The notes: generated from the sequence alone by a model not told the origin. Counted from the first letter of the stretch, positions 8,269 through 17,454 are shown. The stretch: 64,000 nt of DNA from Sphingomonas_O antarctica (GCF_965137005.1 NZ_CBCRXM010000015.1:1-64000); one strand, 5' to 3'. Made by a program: numbers and translations.

Positions 8269-9302
8269 CCCCCGCCGGTGGTCCTCGCAGCCTGCTGGTG
8301 ATCGGCGGGACCGGGTTCTTCGGCAAGTCGATTCTCGATGCGTTTCGCCGCGGCTTGCTCGCACCATGGGGCATATCCCGGGTCATCGTCGCGGCCCGCA
8401 ATCCCGATCATTTCCGTTCGGCGCATCCCGAACTGGTCAGTGAAGCGGTCGAGTTCGCCACGCTCGATATAACGAAAGCGACCGAACTGCCGAGCGCCGA
8501 CTTCATCATTCACGCAGCCAATACCAGCGACGCGCGGCGCTACGCGCAGGATCCGCTGGCCGAGCGCGCGACGATCATCGATGCAGCTGCCAATTTCGCA
8601 AGGCTGGCGGCGCGCGCCAACCGGCACGTCCGGATCGTCTACACAAGCAGCGGCGCGGTCTATGGCCAACAACCGGCCGCGATCGAGCGCATTGACGAAG
8701 ACTACAGGCCCGTCGATCTGTGTGAGCTCGCGCCGTACAAACGTGATTATGCCGAGGCCAAGGCGCTTGCCGAGCGGGAGATCGCCCGGCTGGGTGACCA
8801 AGGTCTGAACGTCTCGGTTGCGCGCTGCTTCGCCTTTGTCGGGCGCTATCTGCCGCTCGACCAGCATTTCGCGGTGGGCAATTTCCTGGCCAACGGGATG
8901 GCGGGCCGGGAGGTCGTGGTGAATGCCGATCGCGAAGTGATCCGCAGCTACCTCTACGCTGATGATCTGGTCGAATGGCTGACGACGATCGCCGCGGCCG
9001 CGTCGCCGGCCTGCCCGATCTATAACGTCGGCTCCGATCATGCGATCGCGGTCGACGATGTCGCCGCGCGGATCGCGCACCTATACGACACCACCGTGCG
9101 GCTCGCCCCGCGAAAGAACCTTCTAGCCGATCGCTACGTGCCATCGGTCGATCGCGCCCGGCATCAGCTGGGCCTAGCGATCCGGTACGACATCGACGCC
9201 GCATTGGCGGCAACCGCCCGGCAATTGGGCGACTGTCAGCTTGTCGCCAAGGATATATCTGGTAGGAGCAGCGACCTCTCGAAATGGGCGATTCAACGTT
9301 GA
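8265..9302 (+). CDS. NAD-dependent epimerase/dehydratase (YerF-like reductase)
   Basis: 345-residue extended short-chain dehydrogenase. It shows the Rossmann motif VIGGTGFFGKS, a FIIHAAN strand, TSSGAVYG and the catalytic YAEAK (Tyr-x-x-x-Lys) near residue 165, followed by VARCFAFVG. It starts at GTG inside the stop of the ThDP enzyme gene. By analogy with YerF it would reduce the keto group left on the two-carbon branch and finish the CDP-branched sugar; epimerisation is the alternative. The extra 3' sequence overlaps the next gene. Confidence 0.8.
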   Translation: MTPAGGPRSLLVIGGTGFFGKSILDAFRRGLLAPWGISRVIVAARNPDHFRSAHPELVSEAVEFATLDITKATELPSADFIIHAANTSDARRYAQDPLAERATIIDAAANFARLAARANRHVRIVYTSSGAVYGQQPAAIERIDEDYRPVDLCELAPYKRDYAEAKALAEREIARLGDQGLNVSVARCFAFVGRYLPLDQHFAVGNFLANGMAGREVVVNADREVIRSYLYADDLVEWLTTIAAAASPACPIYNVGSDHAIAVDDVAARIAHLYDTTVRLAPRKNLLADRYVPSVDRARHQLGLAIRYDIDAALAATARQLGDCQLVAKDISGRSSDLSKWAIQR

Positions 9303-11302
9303 TGCGAAGCTTGTTGCGTGTGTTTGATCGCGTCCCGCGGCTGGTTTGGGCGGGCGGAAGGTCGCAGCGAACTCTGCTGGCGTTGATGCTGCTGGCGGCA
9401 GGCTCGTCGCACGCCGTTGCGCAACAGAGTGAATCCGGCCGGAATGTCCCTTACGGGTCGCCGCTGTCTTCGGATCAGACGCAACAACAGGGCTCGCAGC
9501 TGTCGCAGAACCCACCATCGGCTTATCCGACGCCGGCAGAGCGGGTCGGGCCGACCCAGCTTGAAGATAATCAGAATTCCAACCAGTATCGAGACGACCA
9601 GTCGCTTACCGACGATCAGACGACGAATACCAACAGCAACATCACCAACCGTTCGCGCGTGACTAATGTGCCGCCACAACAAGTGCGCCCGCCCGAGCTC
9701 AACGAATTCGAGCGGTTCGTTGAAAAGCGGCTGGGCCGGCGGCTGCAGCGCTTCGGCTCGGCGCTGATTTTGCCGGCAACGCGAAATTACTCAGTGCCGA
9801 CGACGACAGCGGTGCCCCCCGCCTACAAGCTCAGCCCGGGCGACGAGATTTTCATCGGGCTGTCGGGTTCGATCGAGGGCAGCGTCAGCCGCCAGATCGA
9901 CTCGAATGGGCGAATTTTCCTGCCGCGCGTGGGCTCGATCAACCTGGCGGGCGTCAGCTACCGGGATTTGAAGGACGTCATCGAGCGCGCGGTCGCGATC
10001 CGTTATCGCGGGTTCGACGTCTCGGTCGCGGTCACCCGTCTCCGCGGCATTCGCGTATTCGTCACCGGCTTTGCGAACAATCCGGGCAGCTATACGGTCG
10101 ACAGCCTGTCCACCTTGATCAACGCGGTCTTCGCCGCGGGCGGGCCGTCGTCGGGCGGCAGCTTCCGGTCGGTGCGCCTGATCCGCAACGGTGAACTGGT
10201 CAGCAGCCTCGATCTCTACGCCTTCCTGCGCGACGGGGACCGATCGCACGACGCAGTGCTGCAGAATGGCGACGTCTTGTACATCGCGCCGCTCGGTCCG
10301 CAGATCGCTCTCACCGGCAGTGTCAATCAGGAAGCGATTTACGAGGCGCGTCCCGGAGAATCGCTTGACGATCTGCTGCGCTTTGCCGGCGGCACCACGG
10401 CGCTTGCCGATGCGGACCGCCTGATCCTGTACAGCTTGGACAATGCCCGCTCCGTGGGCGCGGTAGAAGTGGCGCGCCAGGATTTCGCGCGGCGTCCGGT
10501 TACGGGGGGCGACATCGTCCAGGTTCTGGCGACGGGCACACTGGCCAATCCGCTCGACCGTCAGACGGTTATCGTTCGCGTCGAAGGTGAGGTTAACAAG
10601 CCCGGCAATTTCGTCGTCCCTCCCGGAACGAATTTCGACCAGGTTGTGGCCTTGGCCGGCGGCCTCACAAACCGCGCGTTCGTCTATGGCACTAATTTCC
10701 AGCGTTTGTCCGTCCGCCAACAGCAGCGAGACAGTTACGAGGAAGCCGTGCGGCAGCTCGAGACCGCCCTGGTCGGAGCGCCGCTGACCAGCGACAGCGT
10801 GGTGTCGGACGAGCAGCGGTCGCAGCAACTGGCCGCGGGACGCGCACTCCTTGAGCGCTTGCGCCAGGCCCAGCCCGATGGGCGCGTGGTCCTGCCGATC
10901 CTGCCGTCCGGCGCCGGTCTGCCTGGCGCGCTGACTCTGGAGAGCAACGACACGATCTATATTCCTCCTCGCCCTACGACGGTGGGCGTGTTCGGTGCAG
11001 TGTACCGGCCCGCCTCCTTCCTCATCGAGGACGGCCGCAAGGTCGAACTGAAGGATTATCTGCGGCAGGCGGGCGGGACGCTCCGCCTCGCCGACACCGG
11101 AGACATATTCGTCATCCATGCCAATGGCGCGGTCGTATCGCGCCGCGCGGGGGCCTTGTCGGCTCCCGCTCTGCCTGGCGACATCATCTTCGTCCCGACC
11201 AAGACGCAGAACGTATCTCTACTCGCGCGCCTCGCGCAGATCAGCGCCGTGCTGTTCCAGCCGGCCATCGCCGCGGCCACTTTGGTTGCAGTCACCAAGT
11301 GA
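9284..11302 (+). CDS. polysaccharide export outer-membrane protein with SLBB domains
   Basis: Wza/KpsD-type export channel. A signal peptide (LLALMLLAAGSSHAVA) precedes a Gln/Asn-rich linker. Around residue 180 starts the poly_export domain (YKLSPGDEIFIGLSGSI..GRIFLPRVGSINLAG). Repeated SLBB soluble-ligand-binding beta-grasp units follow (VFVTGFANNPGSY, ALTGSVNQEAIYE, VRVEGEVNKPGNF, VGVFGAVYRPASF). The length of 672 residues is larger than Wza. No lipobox cysteine is seen after the signal. The start could be 9284 or the ATG at 9302 that overlaps the upstream stop as TGATG; neither has a good ribosome site. Confidence 0.87.
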   Translation: MGDSTLMRSLLRVFDRVPRLVWAGGRSQRTLLALMLLAAGSSHAVAQQSESGRNVPYGSPLSSDQTQQQGSQLSQNPPSAYPTPAERVGPTQLEDNQNSNQYRDDQSLTDDQTTNTNSNITNRSRVTNVPPQQVRPPELNEFERFVEKRLGRRLQRFGSALILPATRNYSVPTTTAVPPAYKLSPGDEIFIGLSGSIEGSVSRQIDSNGRIFLPRVGSINLAGVSYRDLKDVIERAVAIRYRGFDVSVAVTRLRGIRVFVTGFANNPGSYTVDSLSTLINAVFAAGGPSSGGSFRSVRLIRNGELVSSLDLYAFLRDGDRSHDAVLQNGDVLYIAPLGPQIALTGSVNQEAIYEARPGESLDDLLRFAGGTTALADADRLILYSLDNARSVGAVEVARQDFARRPVTGGDIVQVLATGTLANPLDRQTVIVRVEGEVNKPGNFVVPPGTNFDQVVALAGGLTNRAFVYGTNFQRLSVRQQQRDSYEEAVRQLETALVGAPLTSDSVVSDEQRSQQLAAGRALLERLRQAQPDGRVVLPILPSGAGLPGALTLESNDTIYIPPRPTTVGVFGAVYRPASFLIEDGRKVELKDYLRQAGGTLRLADTGDIFVIHANGAVVSRRAGALSAPALPGDIIFVPTKTQNVSLLARLAQISAVLFQPAIAAATLVAVTK

Positions 11303-12405
11303 CGCCACCGGGCAGCCTGTTCGACACGCTGTCGGCCAACCGAATTTTCGGGCGGCCGCTATATCGTCGCCTGGTGCTTGGAGTTCTCGCGATCATCCTA
11401 GCGCTGTTGACGATTTTCCCGCGTGAATATCGCGCGGCGGTGTCCTTGACGCCGAGCGACCCGTCCACGCTGGGGCTGAGCGGCGCGCTCGGCCAGCTTG
11501 GCGCCCTGACCAACGTGTTCGGCAGCCAGGCCGCGGTGGAAATCAGCCTCAAAGTTGCGCGCAGTGTCGAGGTGCGCCGGCTGACGATCGAGCGGCTGGG
11601 CTTGTTGCGCAGCGGCAAGTTCCGCAACGAGGTGGAGGCGCAGCGCTGGATCAATCGCGAAGTCGAAATCCGGTCGCTGCGCGGCGGGATCCTGCAGATG
11701 ACCGCGCAGATGGACGATCCAGTGCTTGCGCAGCAGCTGGTCGGCGCAATCGCCACCGCCACGCGCGAACGGCTGGCCGGAATCAGCCAGGCGCAGACGG
11801 CGTACAAGCGCCGCATCCTTGAGCGCCTAGTCGGCGATGCCGGCGATCGTTACGCGCGCGCGCAGGCGGCCTACGACCGGTTCCGGCTGCAAACGCGCTA
11901 CTCGGATCCCGGCCGATCGATCGAAGCGATCGGTGAGCGGGTGCCCGCCATCCAAGCGGCCATCAAGGCGCGCGAAGTCGAACTGCGCGCGGCACAGCAA
12001 TTCGGCACCGGGCAAAGCTTTGCGGTTCAGCAGATTCAGGCGGAAATCATCGCGCTCAGATCGCAATTGCGCCAGGCGGAAAGCTTGGACGGCGCGGATG
12101 CCTACTCAGTCAACCGGGTCGTCCGGCAATCGACCGAAGTGGAGAAATTGAACCGAGAACTGACGATCGCACGCAGCCTGTACGTCAGTTATCAGCGCTT
12201 CCTAGAGGGCACCTCGGTCGAGGATCTGACCTCGGGCGCCAACGTCCGCGTACTAGAGCCGCCCTATATCGATCCGGCGCCCCAGTTCCGCACCCTGCCG
12301 CTGGTGCTACTCATTGCCGTCTTGGCGCTGCTGGCGGCGATCGAATTCTACCAGCTGCGGCCTCCGCTCGGCGCCGACACCCGCTATCTCCGAACCGTCG
12401 AATGA
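11299..12405 (+). CDS. chain-length/export inner-membrane protein (Wzz/KpsE-like)
   Basis: 368 residues with one membrane segment near the N-terminus (LVLGVLAIILALLTIF), a long periplasmic part with helical coiled-coil segments (about 160-290), and a second membrane segment near the C-terminus after a proline-rich turn (PPYIDPAPQFRTLPLVLL). This is the topology of polysaccharide co-polymerases. No Walker A kinase domain or tyrosine tail follows, so it is closer to Wzz or KpsE than to Wzc. It starts at GTG overlapping the export-channel stop and overlaps the next gene by ATGA. Confidence 0.8.
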   Translation: MTPPGSLFDTLSANRIFGRPLYRRLVLGVLAIILALLTIFPREYRAAVSLTPSDPSTLGLSGALGQLGALTNVFGSQAAVEISLKVARSVEVRRLTIERLGLLRSGKFRNEVEAQRWINREVEIRSLRGGILQMTAQMDDPVLAQQLVGAIATATRERLAGISQAQTAYKRRILERLVGDAGDRYARAQAAYDRFRLQTRYSDPGRSIEAIGERVPAIQAAIKAREVELRAAQQFGTGQSFAVQQIQAEIIALRSQLRQAESLDGADAYSVNRVVRQSTEVEKLNRELTIARSLYVSYQRFLEGTSVEDLTSGANVRVLEPPYIDPAPQFRTLPLVLLIAVLALLAAIEFYQLRPPLGADTRYLRTVE

Positions 12406-13337
12406 CCCAATTGGACGTTTCGGTCGTCATCCCGGTTCGCAACGAAGAGGAAAATGCGATCCCTATCGCTGAGGCGGTGATCCGGGAAATGGAGCGTACC
12501 GGGGTCTCCTTCGACCTCATCTTCATCGACAATTCCTCACAGGACCGCACGGTGGCGTTGCTTCGCGAGCTCTGCGCGCGCGATCCGCGCGTCCGGCTGA
12601 TCATCAACGCCCGCAATTTCGGCCAGATGCGCTCACCGACCCACGCGATATTCGAAGCGCGTGGCCGTGCCGTCATCAACATGTGCGCGGATTTCCAGGA
12701 CCCGCCAACGTTGTTGCCGGAGATTGTGCGGCGCTGGCAGGCCGGTTCCGAAATCGTCCTCGGCGTGCGGGAATCCGAGCGCTCATCGTTCGGCCTCTCC
12801 GTTGCCCGGCGCACCGCTTACTGGTTTGCCCGGCGGTTCGGCGATTATCCGATCATTCCGAACGCCACCGGCTTCGGCTTGTACACCCAGCGCGTGGTGC
12901 AGGAAATCGCCCGCCTGAACGAGCCCGAGCCGTTCTTCCGCGGCATGCTGGTGGAGACCGGATTCGATATCGTTACGATTTCCTATCCCCGGCCACCGCG
13001 GGCGGCGGGGCGGTCGAACAACAACTTCTTCGCGCTGCTGGACTTCGCGCTGTCGGGCATTGCGGGGTCGTCCAAGCGGTTGGTCCGCGTCCCGTTCTTT
13101 GCCGGCACGATCGGAGTTATCGCCGCATTCCTGCTGTTCCCGATCACCATTCTGGCCAGCCTGTGGGGCGCTGCGGGCTGGGGCTGGTGGCTGGCGATCG
13201 CGCTTCAGCTGCAATTCGGCCTTCTATTCATTTTCCTGGGATTGATCGGCGATCAGATCCGCCTGATTTCCGAACGGACGCGGCAGACTCCGCTGGTCGT
13301 CGAGCGCGAACGCGTGAACTTTCCTGCCGATTATTGA
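12402..13337 (+). CDS. GT2 glycosyltransferase, GtrB/DPM1-like
   Basis: 311 residues. The N-terminal GT-A fold has SVVIPVRNEEENA, FIDNSSQDRT and a metal-binding NMCADFQDPP (the aspartate motif), followed by a RMxV-type basic turn. Two predicted membrane segments at the C-terminus (GTIGVIAAFLLFPITILA and LQFGLLFIFLGLIGDQIRL) match GtrB and related undecaprenyl-phosphate sugar transferases. Such enzymes load glucose or another hexose onto undecaprenyl phosphate at the inner membrane. The adjacent GtrA-like gene supports this role. The ATG overlaps the upstream stop. Confidence 0.86.
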   Translation: MTQLDVSVVIPVRNEEENAIPIAEAVIREMERTGVSFDLIFIDNSSQDRTVALLRELCARDPRVRLIINARNFGQMRSPTHAIFEARGRAVINMCADFQDPPTLLPEIVRRWQAGSEIVLGVRESERSSFGLSVARRTAYWFARRFGDYPIIPNATGFGLYTQRVVQEIARLNEPEPFFRGMLVETGFDIVTISYPRPPRAAGRSNNNFFALLDFALSGIAGSSKRLVRVPFFAGTIGVIAAFLLFPITILASLWGAAGWGWWLAIALQLQFGLLFIFLGLIGDQIRLISERTRQTPLVVERERVNFPADY

Positions 13338-13338
13338 C

Positions 13339-13737
13339 GTGCGTTTGATCGAGCGCCTCGGGCTGGCACGGCTGAAACAACTGATCCGCTTTTATCAGGC
13401 TGCGGCGATCAACACCGCGTTCGGCTTCGGCATCTACGCCCTGATGATCCATCTGGGCCTGAACCTGTACGTTTCCCAAATCATCGCCCAGATCCTCGGC
13501 GTCACGTTCAATTATTTCACCTACAGCCGGCATGTCTTTCGAGACCGTGACGCGTCGAAGCGCGCGTTCATTTTGGCCTACGCCTCTAACTATCTCGTCA
13601 ATCTGACGATGCTGGCCGTGTTCGACCGGCTCGTGCGGTCCGACTATCTCGCCGGCCTGCTGGCGACCATCGTTGCATCGATCCTGAATTACCTGTTGCT
13701 CAAATCGCTGGTGTTTCAGCGGGCGGGGACGTCGTGA
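13339..13737 (+). CDS. GtrA-family membrane protein
   Basis: 132 residues with four hydrophobic segments and the GtrA landmarks: FYQAAAINTAFGFGIYALMI at the start, then QIIAQILGVTFNYFTYSRHVFR and a C-terminal ASILNYLLLKSLVF. GtrA proteins are proposed to flip undecaprenyl-phosphate-linked sugar across the inner membrane for later transfer to a polysaccharide. It lies one base after the GT2 gene stop, starts at GTG, and overlaps the next gene by GTGA. Confidence 0.85.
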   Translation: MRLIERLGLARLKQLIRFYQAAAINTAFGFGIYALMIHLGLNLYVSQIIAQILGVTFNYFTYSRHVFRDRDASKRAFILAYASNYLVNLTMLAVFDRLVRSDYLAGLLATIVASILNYLLLKSLVFQRAGTS

Positions 13738-15095
13738 AGCGAATTCTTTCCGACTTCCGCAATTGGGAATATATGCTCACGCTCGCTGTGCTTGTCGGTG
13801 GAGTCTACAGCATCGGCTATTTGATGGTTCAGGGCTATCTGCCTCAGCCGTTCTTTTATCAGCCGTTCGACGTGTGGATGGATTGGTTCAATACCGCTTA
13901 TTGGGCACATAATCCCGGTGCGTATGACAGCTGGCAGACGCTCTATCCGCCTATATCCTTCCTGTTCCTGCGCTTCTTAACCGCACCGCACTGCTACATC
14001 GCGAACGAGGGCTGGTATTCGCGCGACTGCGATTGGTACGGCATGTTGACAATGCATGGCTGGTACGTTCTCAACGTATATCTTATCGGTCGGACATTCC
14101 TGAAAATTGATCGCAGCACGGCCCTGCCGCGATCGTTTACACTCGCCGCCGGTATGCCAATGCTCGATGGGCTAGAGCGGGGCAATTTGATCCTCGTCGC
14201 ATTTACGTGCTTCTTGTTGGGCTACGGTCCGCTGCTGCGGAGCGCGCGTCTCCGGTGGTTGATGGCCGGACTGGCGATCAACTTCAAAATTTATTTGCTC
14301 GGCACGATCTTCGTTTATCCGCTGAAGCGGCGTTGGAGATGGTTCGAAGGCTGCCTGCTCGCAACATTAGGTACCTACATCATCAGCTGGGGCCTGCTCG
14401 GGGCAGGAACGCCGCAGGAGATTATTACCAACCTCAGCGACTGGAATAACCATCTCAACATGGCGTCAAGCTTGCTTGACCTGTGGTACGCGACGTCGTT
14501 CCAACCGCTCATTGGCTTGCTCAACGGCTCGGGATTGCCGATTAGTGATATAATCGGTTCTTGGCGCACTGAGACGTTTTCGCTTCTACTGCCTGCGGCG
14601 ATCCACGCAACGCAGCTGATGATAGTGATAGCAGCTATGGTGGCATGGCTGCGCCCGGAAACCGTACCGACCTACCGGCTGGTGAATCTCGCGACATGCA
14701 TAGCGCTCATCACCACTGAGACTGGCGGTTATACCCAGGCGCTAATCGTCCTGTTGACGTTTTTCGAACCACGAAAGTCTGGATTGGCTATCGGCATTGC
14801 AACGTTTAGCTGCTACATTCTGTCGATTCCGGGTGACATCTTCATCGACCCGGTCCTCCCTCAGACCAATAACGGCTTCCTCAATACGGGACCACTATTT
14901 TACGCCTACTGGATCACGGTTGGTCCCTTCGTTCGGCCGGGCATAGTGCTGGTAGTGGCGATCGCACTGTCCTGCGCGACGATCGCCACGGTGTGGCGCG
15001 ACATCCGCACACAGGGCTGGCGCGGACGCACGCGGTTTTCGCGCGATGCGCCCATCATGATTGCCGGTGGTCGGACAGAGCCTGTCATCGGCTAA
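13734..15095 (+). CDS. polytopic membrane protein, probable GT-C glycosyltransferase
   Basis: 453 residues with about ten hydrophobic segments. Its position after GtrB- and GtrA-like genes, the large N-terminal periplasmic loop (YDSWQTLYPPISFLFLRF) and a MLDGLERGNLILVAF motif resemble polyprenol-phosphate-dependent GT-C enzymes of the GT87/DUF2029 type. It would move the flipped sugar onto the exported polymer. Specificity cannot be read. Base composition is lower in GC than its neighbours, suggesting recent acquisition. It ends 4 bases from the convergent beta-helix gene. Confidence 0.65.
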   Translation: MKRILSDFRNWEYMLTLAVLVGGVYSIGYLMVQGYLPQPFFYQPFDVWMDWFNTAYWAHNPGAYDSWQTLYPPISFLFLRFLTAPHCYIANEGWYSRDCDWYGMLTMHGWYVLNVYLIGRTFLKIDRSTALPRSFTLAAGMPMLDGLERGNLILVAFTCFLLGYGPLLRSARLRWLMAGLAINFKIYLLGTIFVYPLKRRWRWFEGCLLATLGTYIISWGLLGAGTPQEIITNLSDWNNHLNMASSLLDLWYATSFQPLIGLLNGSGLPISDIIGSWRTETFSLLLPAAIHATQLMIVIAAMVAWLRPETVPTYRLVNLATCIALITTETGGYTQALIVLLTFFEPRKSGLAIGIATFSCYILSIPGDIFIDPVLPQTNNGFLNTGPLFYAYWITVGPFVRPGIVLVVAIALSCATIATVWRDIRTQGWRGRTRFSRDAPIMIAGGRTEPVIG

Positions 15096-15099
15096 TCAC

Positions 15100-16794
15100 C
15101 TACCGGATCACCCCGATGATGCTGTTGTTCCTCCGCGCGAACGCTGCCGCACCGGCTCCGCGCGTCGCGTCCATCCCGCCGATCCACAGCTTGCGCGCGC
15201 TCGTCACCTCACCGAAGCAGCCGGGATCAACCGCCGTGCCGTCCATCGAACAATAGTTGCATTCGGCATCAAGAAAGACCCCGCCCGCCAGTTTGCCAAG
15301 AGACCCTAGCACGATCGGCCTGACTGCGGACCGATACATACCAGCCGCGGTAATCGCGAAGTTCGCTGTCTGCCGCGTCATATTGCTGATCTGCGGTTCC
15401 AGCTGCAGCGCGCCGCTGGCTTGAACCGCAACAGGGCGCGATCCTTCGTGAAGCTTCAGGCCTTGCACACGAACGCCGCGAATGCGCTGCAGCAGCAGTG
15501 AGCCCTCACGAAAATCGCCATGCACCTGACCGCCGGACACGGTGACGAGGCCGCCTCCGTCATGCAGAATAATGCCGTGGCTGCCACCAGCGGCCGCAGC
15601 GTAGATATAGGGATCGGCGATCTCGATCGAGGCACCTTGCACGCCGCCAAGGTCGATCTCGATTGCATTCCCGGCACACCCGTCGAGCACGCAATTGCGC
15701 AGGTGCAGATCGACCACTTGGGTCGGGCGGGTCACGCCGCGCGCGCGGATCTGAATGCCGTTGTCGATCTGCGCGGACTCGAAATGGTCGATGAAACTAT
15801 CGACAAAGGCGCCGTCGGCCCTGAGCCCTGTCGGCTGAACATGCGCGGCGTGCTGACCGACGACGAGGCAGCGGCTGAGGTAAAGCGAGGCATTGCCGCC
15901 CGCCATGCCGTAGTCCGGCGAGCCGTCCAGATAAAAGCCGACCGCCAAGTCGCGTCCGCCGCCCGACCCGGCACGCGTCCGTTGCGCCAGGCAGTCGTCG
16001 ACCTTGGTGTAGACGGTGCCGCCGAAATAGAAGCCGATGCTGTTTTCCAGAGAGGCGATGTCCCTGAACGTCGCACGCACGACGAACGACGCTCTCAGGC
16101 CGGTGGGGTAGCGCCGTTCGTCGCCGCTTGGATGCGGCGTGACCGCGCCGTCGCGCACCAGGGTGAAATTGGCGAGATGGATCTCGTGGACGAAGGACTC
16201 GCTGCCCGACCCTGGCTGGCGCACGGACCCGACCAGCATGATGTCGTGATCGTGAATGCCCGGCGCCTGTCCCTGCAGGATGATGCGCGTGCCTTGGCCG
16301 TTATCGGCGGCTTGCGTCCCGCTGCCGTTCATCGTCCGCCAGCTGCGGTTGAGCACGAGGGTGCGGCGGACGAAATAATCGACCTGGCCAAGCTGCGTGA
16401 CCGGGGAGAGCGCGAAACAGGCTTCGATCGCGTCGGCGCAGTCGAAATTGCCGTCGCCAGGTCTCGCCCCAAACCATTCCGGGTGTCCATTGCTGTGATC
16501 CCAGATCCGCGAAAAATGGCGGTCATTCGCCGCACAGGCGAAGCTGATGCCGTCAAGCGGATCGCCCGCCGGCTTCGTGCCACTCACGCACCGGAAAAAC
16601 CCCTCGCGGCCTTGCTCCGACAAATAGGCGATGGACCCGATCGCCGGCGCGCCGGCCCCCAAGATTTGCCGCGTACCCGCCCCGACCCCGCTGGCCACCG
16701 CCATCGCTTGAAAGTCTTGGCCGGATGCGGACGCGCCGGCGGCGAGTGATGCCGTCCCTGCGATCAGGCCTCGCCGATCCAAGCCGCGCCCCAT
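15100..16794 (-). CDS. Tat-exported right-handed beta-helix protein
   Basis: 564 residues. The N-terminus has a twin-arginine-like signal (DRRGLIAGTASLAAGASASG). The body shows the repeating short beta-strands of a pectate-lyase-like parallel beta-helix (ADPYIYAAAAGGSHGIILHDGGGLVTVSG, read in pieces). An early EWFGARPGDGNFDCADAI motif is common in tailspike-like and polysaccharide-processing beta-helix proteins. No catalytic residues can be assigned. Convergent with the polysaccharide cluster, it may bind or cut that polymer in the periplasm; inference only. Its ATG follows the stop of a 48-residue membrane protein gene directly. Confidence 0.7.
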   Translation of the reverse strand: MGRGLDRRGLIAGTASLAAGASASGQDFQAMAVASGVGAGTRQILGAGAPAIGSIAYLSEQGREGFFRCVSGTKPAGDPLDGISFACAANDRHFSRIWDHSNGHPEWFGARPGDGNFDCADAIEACFALSPVTQLGQVDYFVRRTLVLNRSWRTMNGSGTQAADNGQGTRIILQGQAPGIHDHDIMLVGSVRQPGSGSESFVHEIHLANFTLVRDGAVTPHPSGDERRYPTGLRASFVVRATFRDIASLENSIGFYFGGTVYTKVDDCLAQRTRAGSGGGRDLAVGFYLDGSPDYGMAGGNASLYLSRCLVVGQHAAHVQPTGLRADGAFVDSFIDHFESAQIDNGIQIRARGVTRPTQVVDLHLRNCVLDGCAGNAIEIDLGGVQGASIEIADPYIYAAAAGGSHGIILHDGGGLVTVSGGQVHGDFREGSLLLQRIRGVRVQGLKLHEGSRPVAVQASGALQLEPQISNMTRQTANFAITAAGMYRSAVRPIVLGSLGKLAGGVFLDAECNYCSMDGTAVDPGCFGEVTSARKLWIGGMDATRGAGAAAFARRNNSIIGVIR

Positions 16795-16941
16795 TCAGCC
16801 GGTCGACCGCATGAACGCGCCGGCGAAATAGAGCACTGCTGCGATGATCGCCGCCGTCGTCAAGCTGATGCCCAGCATCCCCCATCGGTCGAGTGCCGTT
16901 CGCGGACCGGTCTTGGTCGGCGCGGGCCAAAGCTTCTTCAT
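16795..16941 (-). CDS. 48-residue single-pass membrane protein
   Basis: A short reading frame starts MKKLWPAPTKTGPRT and has one hydrophobic segment (ISLTTAAIIAAVLYFAGAF). A GGAG ribosome site lies 8 bases before the ATG. Its TGA is immediately followed by the ATG of the beta-helix gene, a coupled arrangement that argues it is real. The basic N-terminus suggests an inside orientation. No family recognised. It may be a small partner of the beta-helix protein. Confidence 0.6.
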   Translation of the reverse strand: MKKLWPAPTKTGPRTALDRWGMLGISLTTAAIIAAVLYFAGAFMRSTG

Positions 16942-17050
16942 CGTGATACTCCAGCAACGGGGGCGGGACTGCGGTCAGTCTCGGCGGAGACGTCGAGCAG
17001 CCAGCATGCCCTGCTTGGTCTAGACCGGTTTCAAGACCAAGGCGAGACGC

Positions 17051-17454
17051 GGCCTGGGCCTTCATGAAGCGGAGTGCGGCTTCCTTGTCGCGCGTCCGCG
17101 TGACGTAACTCTCAAGGATCTCACCCTCGTGATCGACGGCGCGCCAGAGGTAGTGGGTTTCTCCGTTAATGTTCACGAACACCTCATCGAGGTGCCAGCG
17201 CCACAGACGAAAGCCGCGCATAGCGCTCACTCGCTGACGACGAATGTCGGCGGCAAACATCGGCCCGAACCGGTTCCACCAGAACCGGTTCGTCTCATGT
17301 CAAACATCAACGCCGCGCTCGAACAGCAAATCCTCGACATTCCGTAGCGACAGCAGAACCGGACGTACATCATCACCACCAGACGGATCACCTCGGGCGA
17401 CGAATTGAACCGCCGAAACGGACTGGGCGGCTTGGCTCTCGATCGGCGTGTCAT
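17051..17454 (-). pseudogene. IS6-family transposase, frameshifted and C-terminally lost
   Basis: In one frame (17454-17285) the N-terminus reads PFRRFNSSPEVIRLVVMMYV. In another (17260-17051) it continues MFAADIRRQRVS, WRWHLDEVFV (first DDE aspartate), YLWRAVDHEGE (second), SYVTRTRDKEAALRFMK. The last catalytic glutamate region is missing, and homology ends near 17051 beside the 48-residue gene. At least one frameshift lies around 17260-17285. It cannot be active. It is the longest IS6 copy in the window. Confidence 0.85.

Noticed and set aside
6862..8367. 501-codon open frame on the minus strand
   Set aside because: It mirrors the ThDP enzyme gene, has no recognisable motif and shows the charged, Arg/Asp-rich composition of an antisense frame in GC-rich DNA.
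15520..16749. 409-codon plus-strand frame
   Set aside because: Antisense to the beta-helix gene, whose Tat signal, repeats and coupled start are convincing; the plus frame has no domain features.
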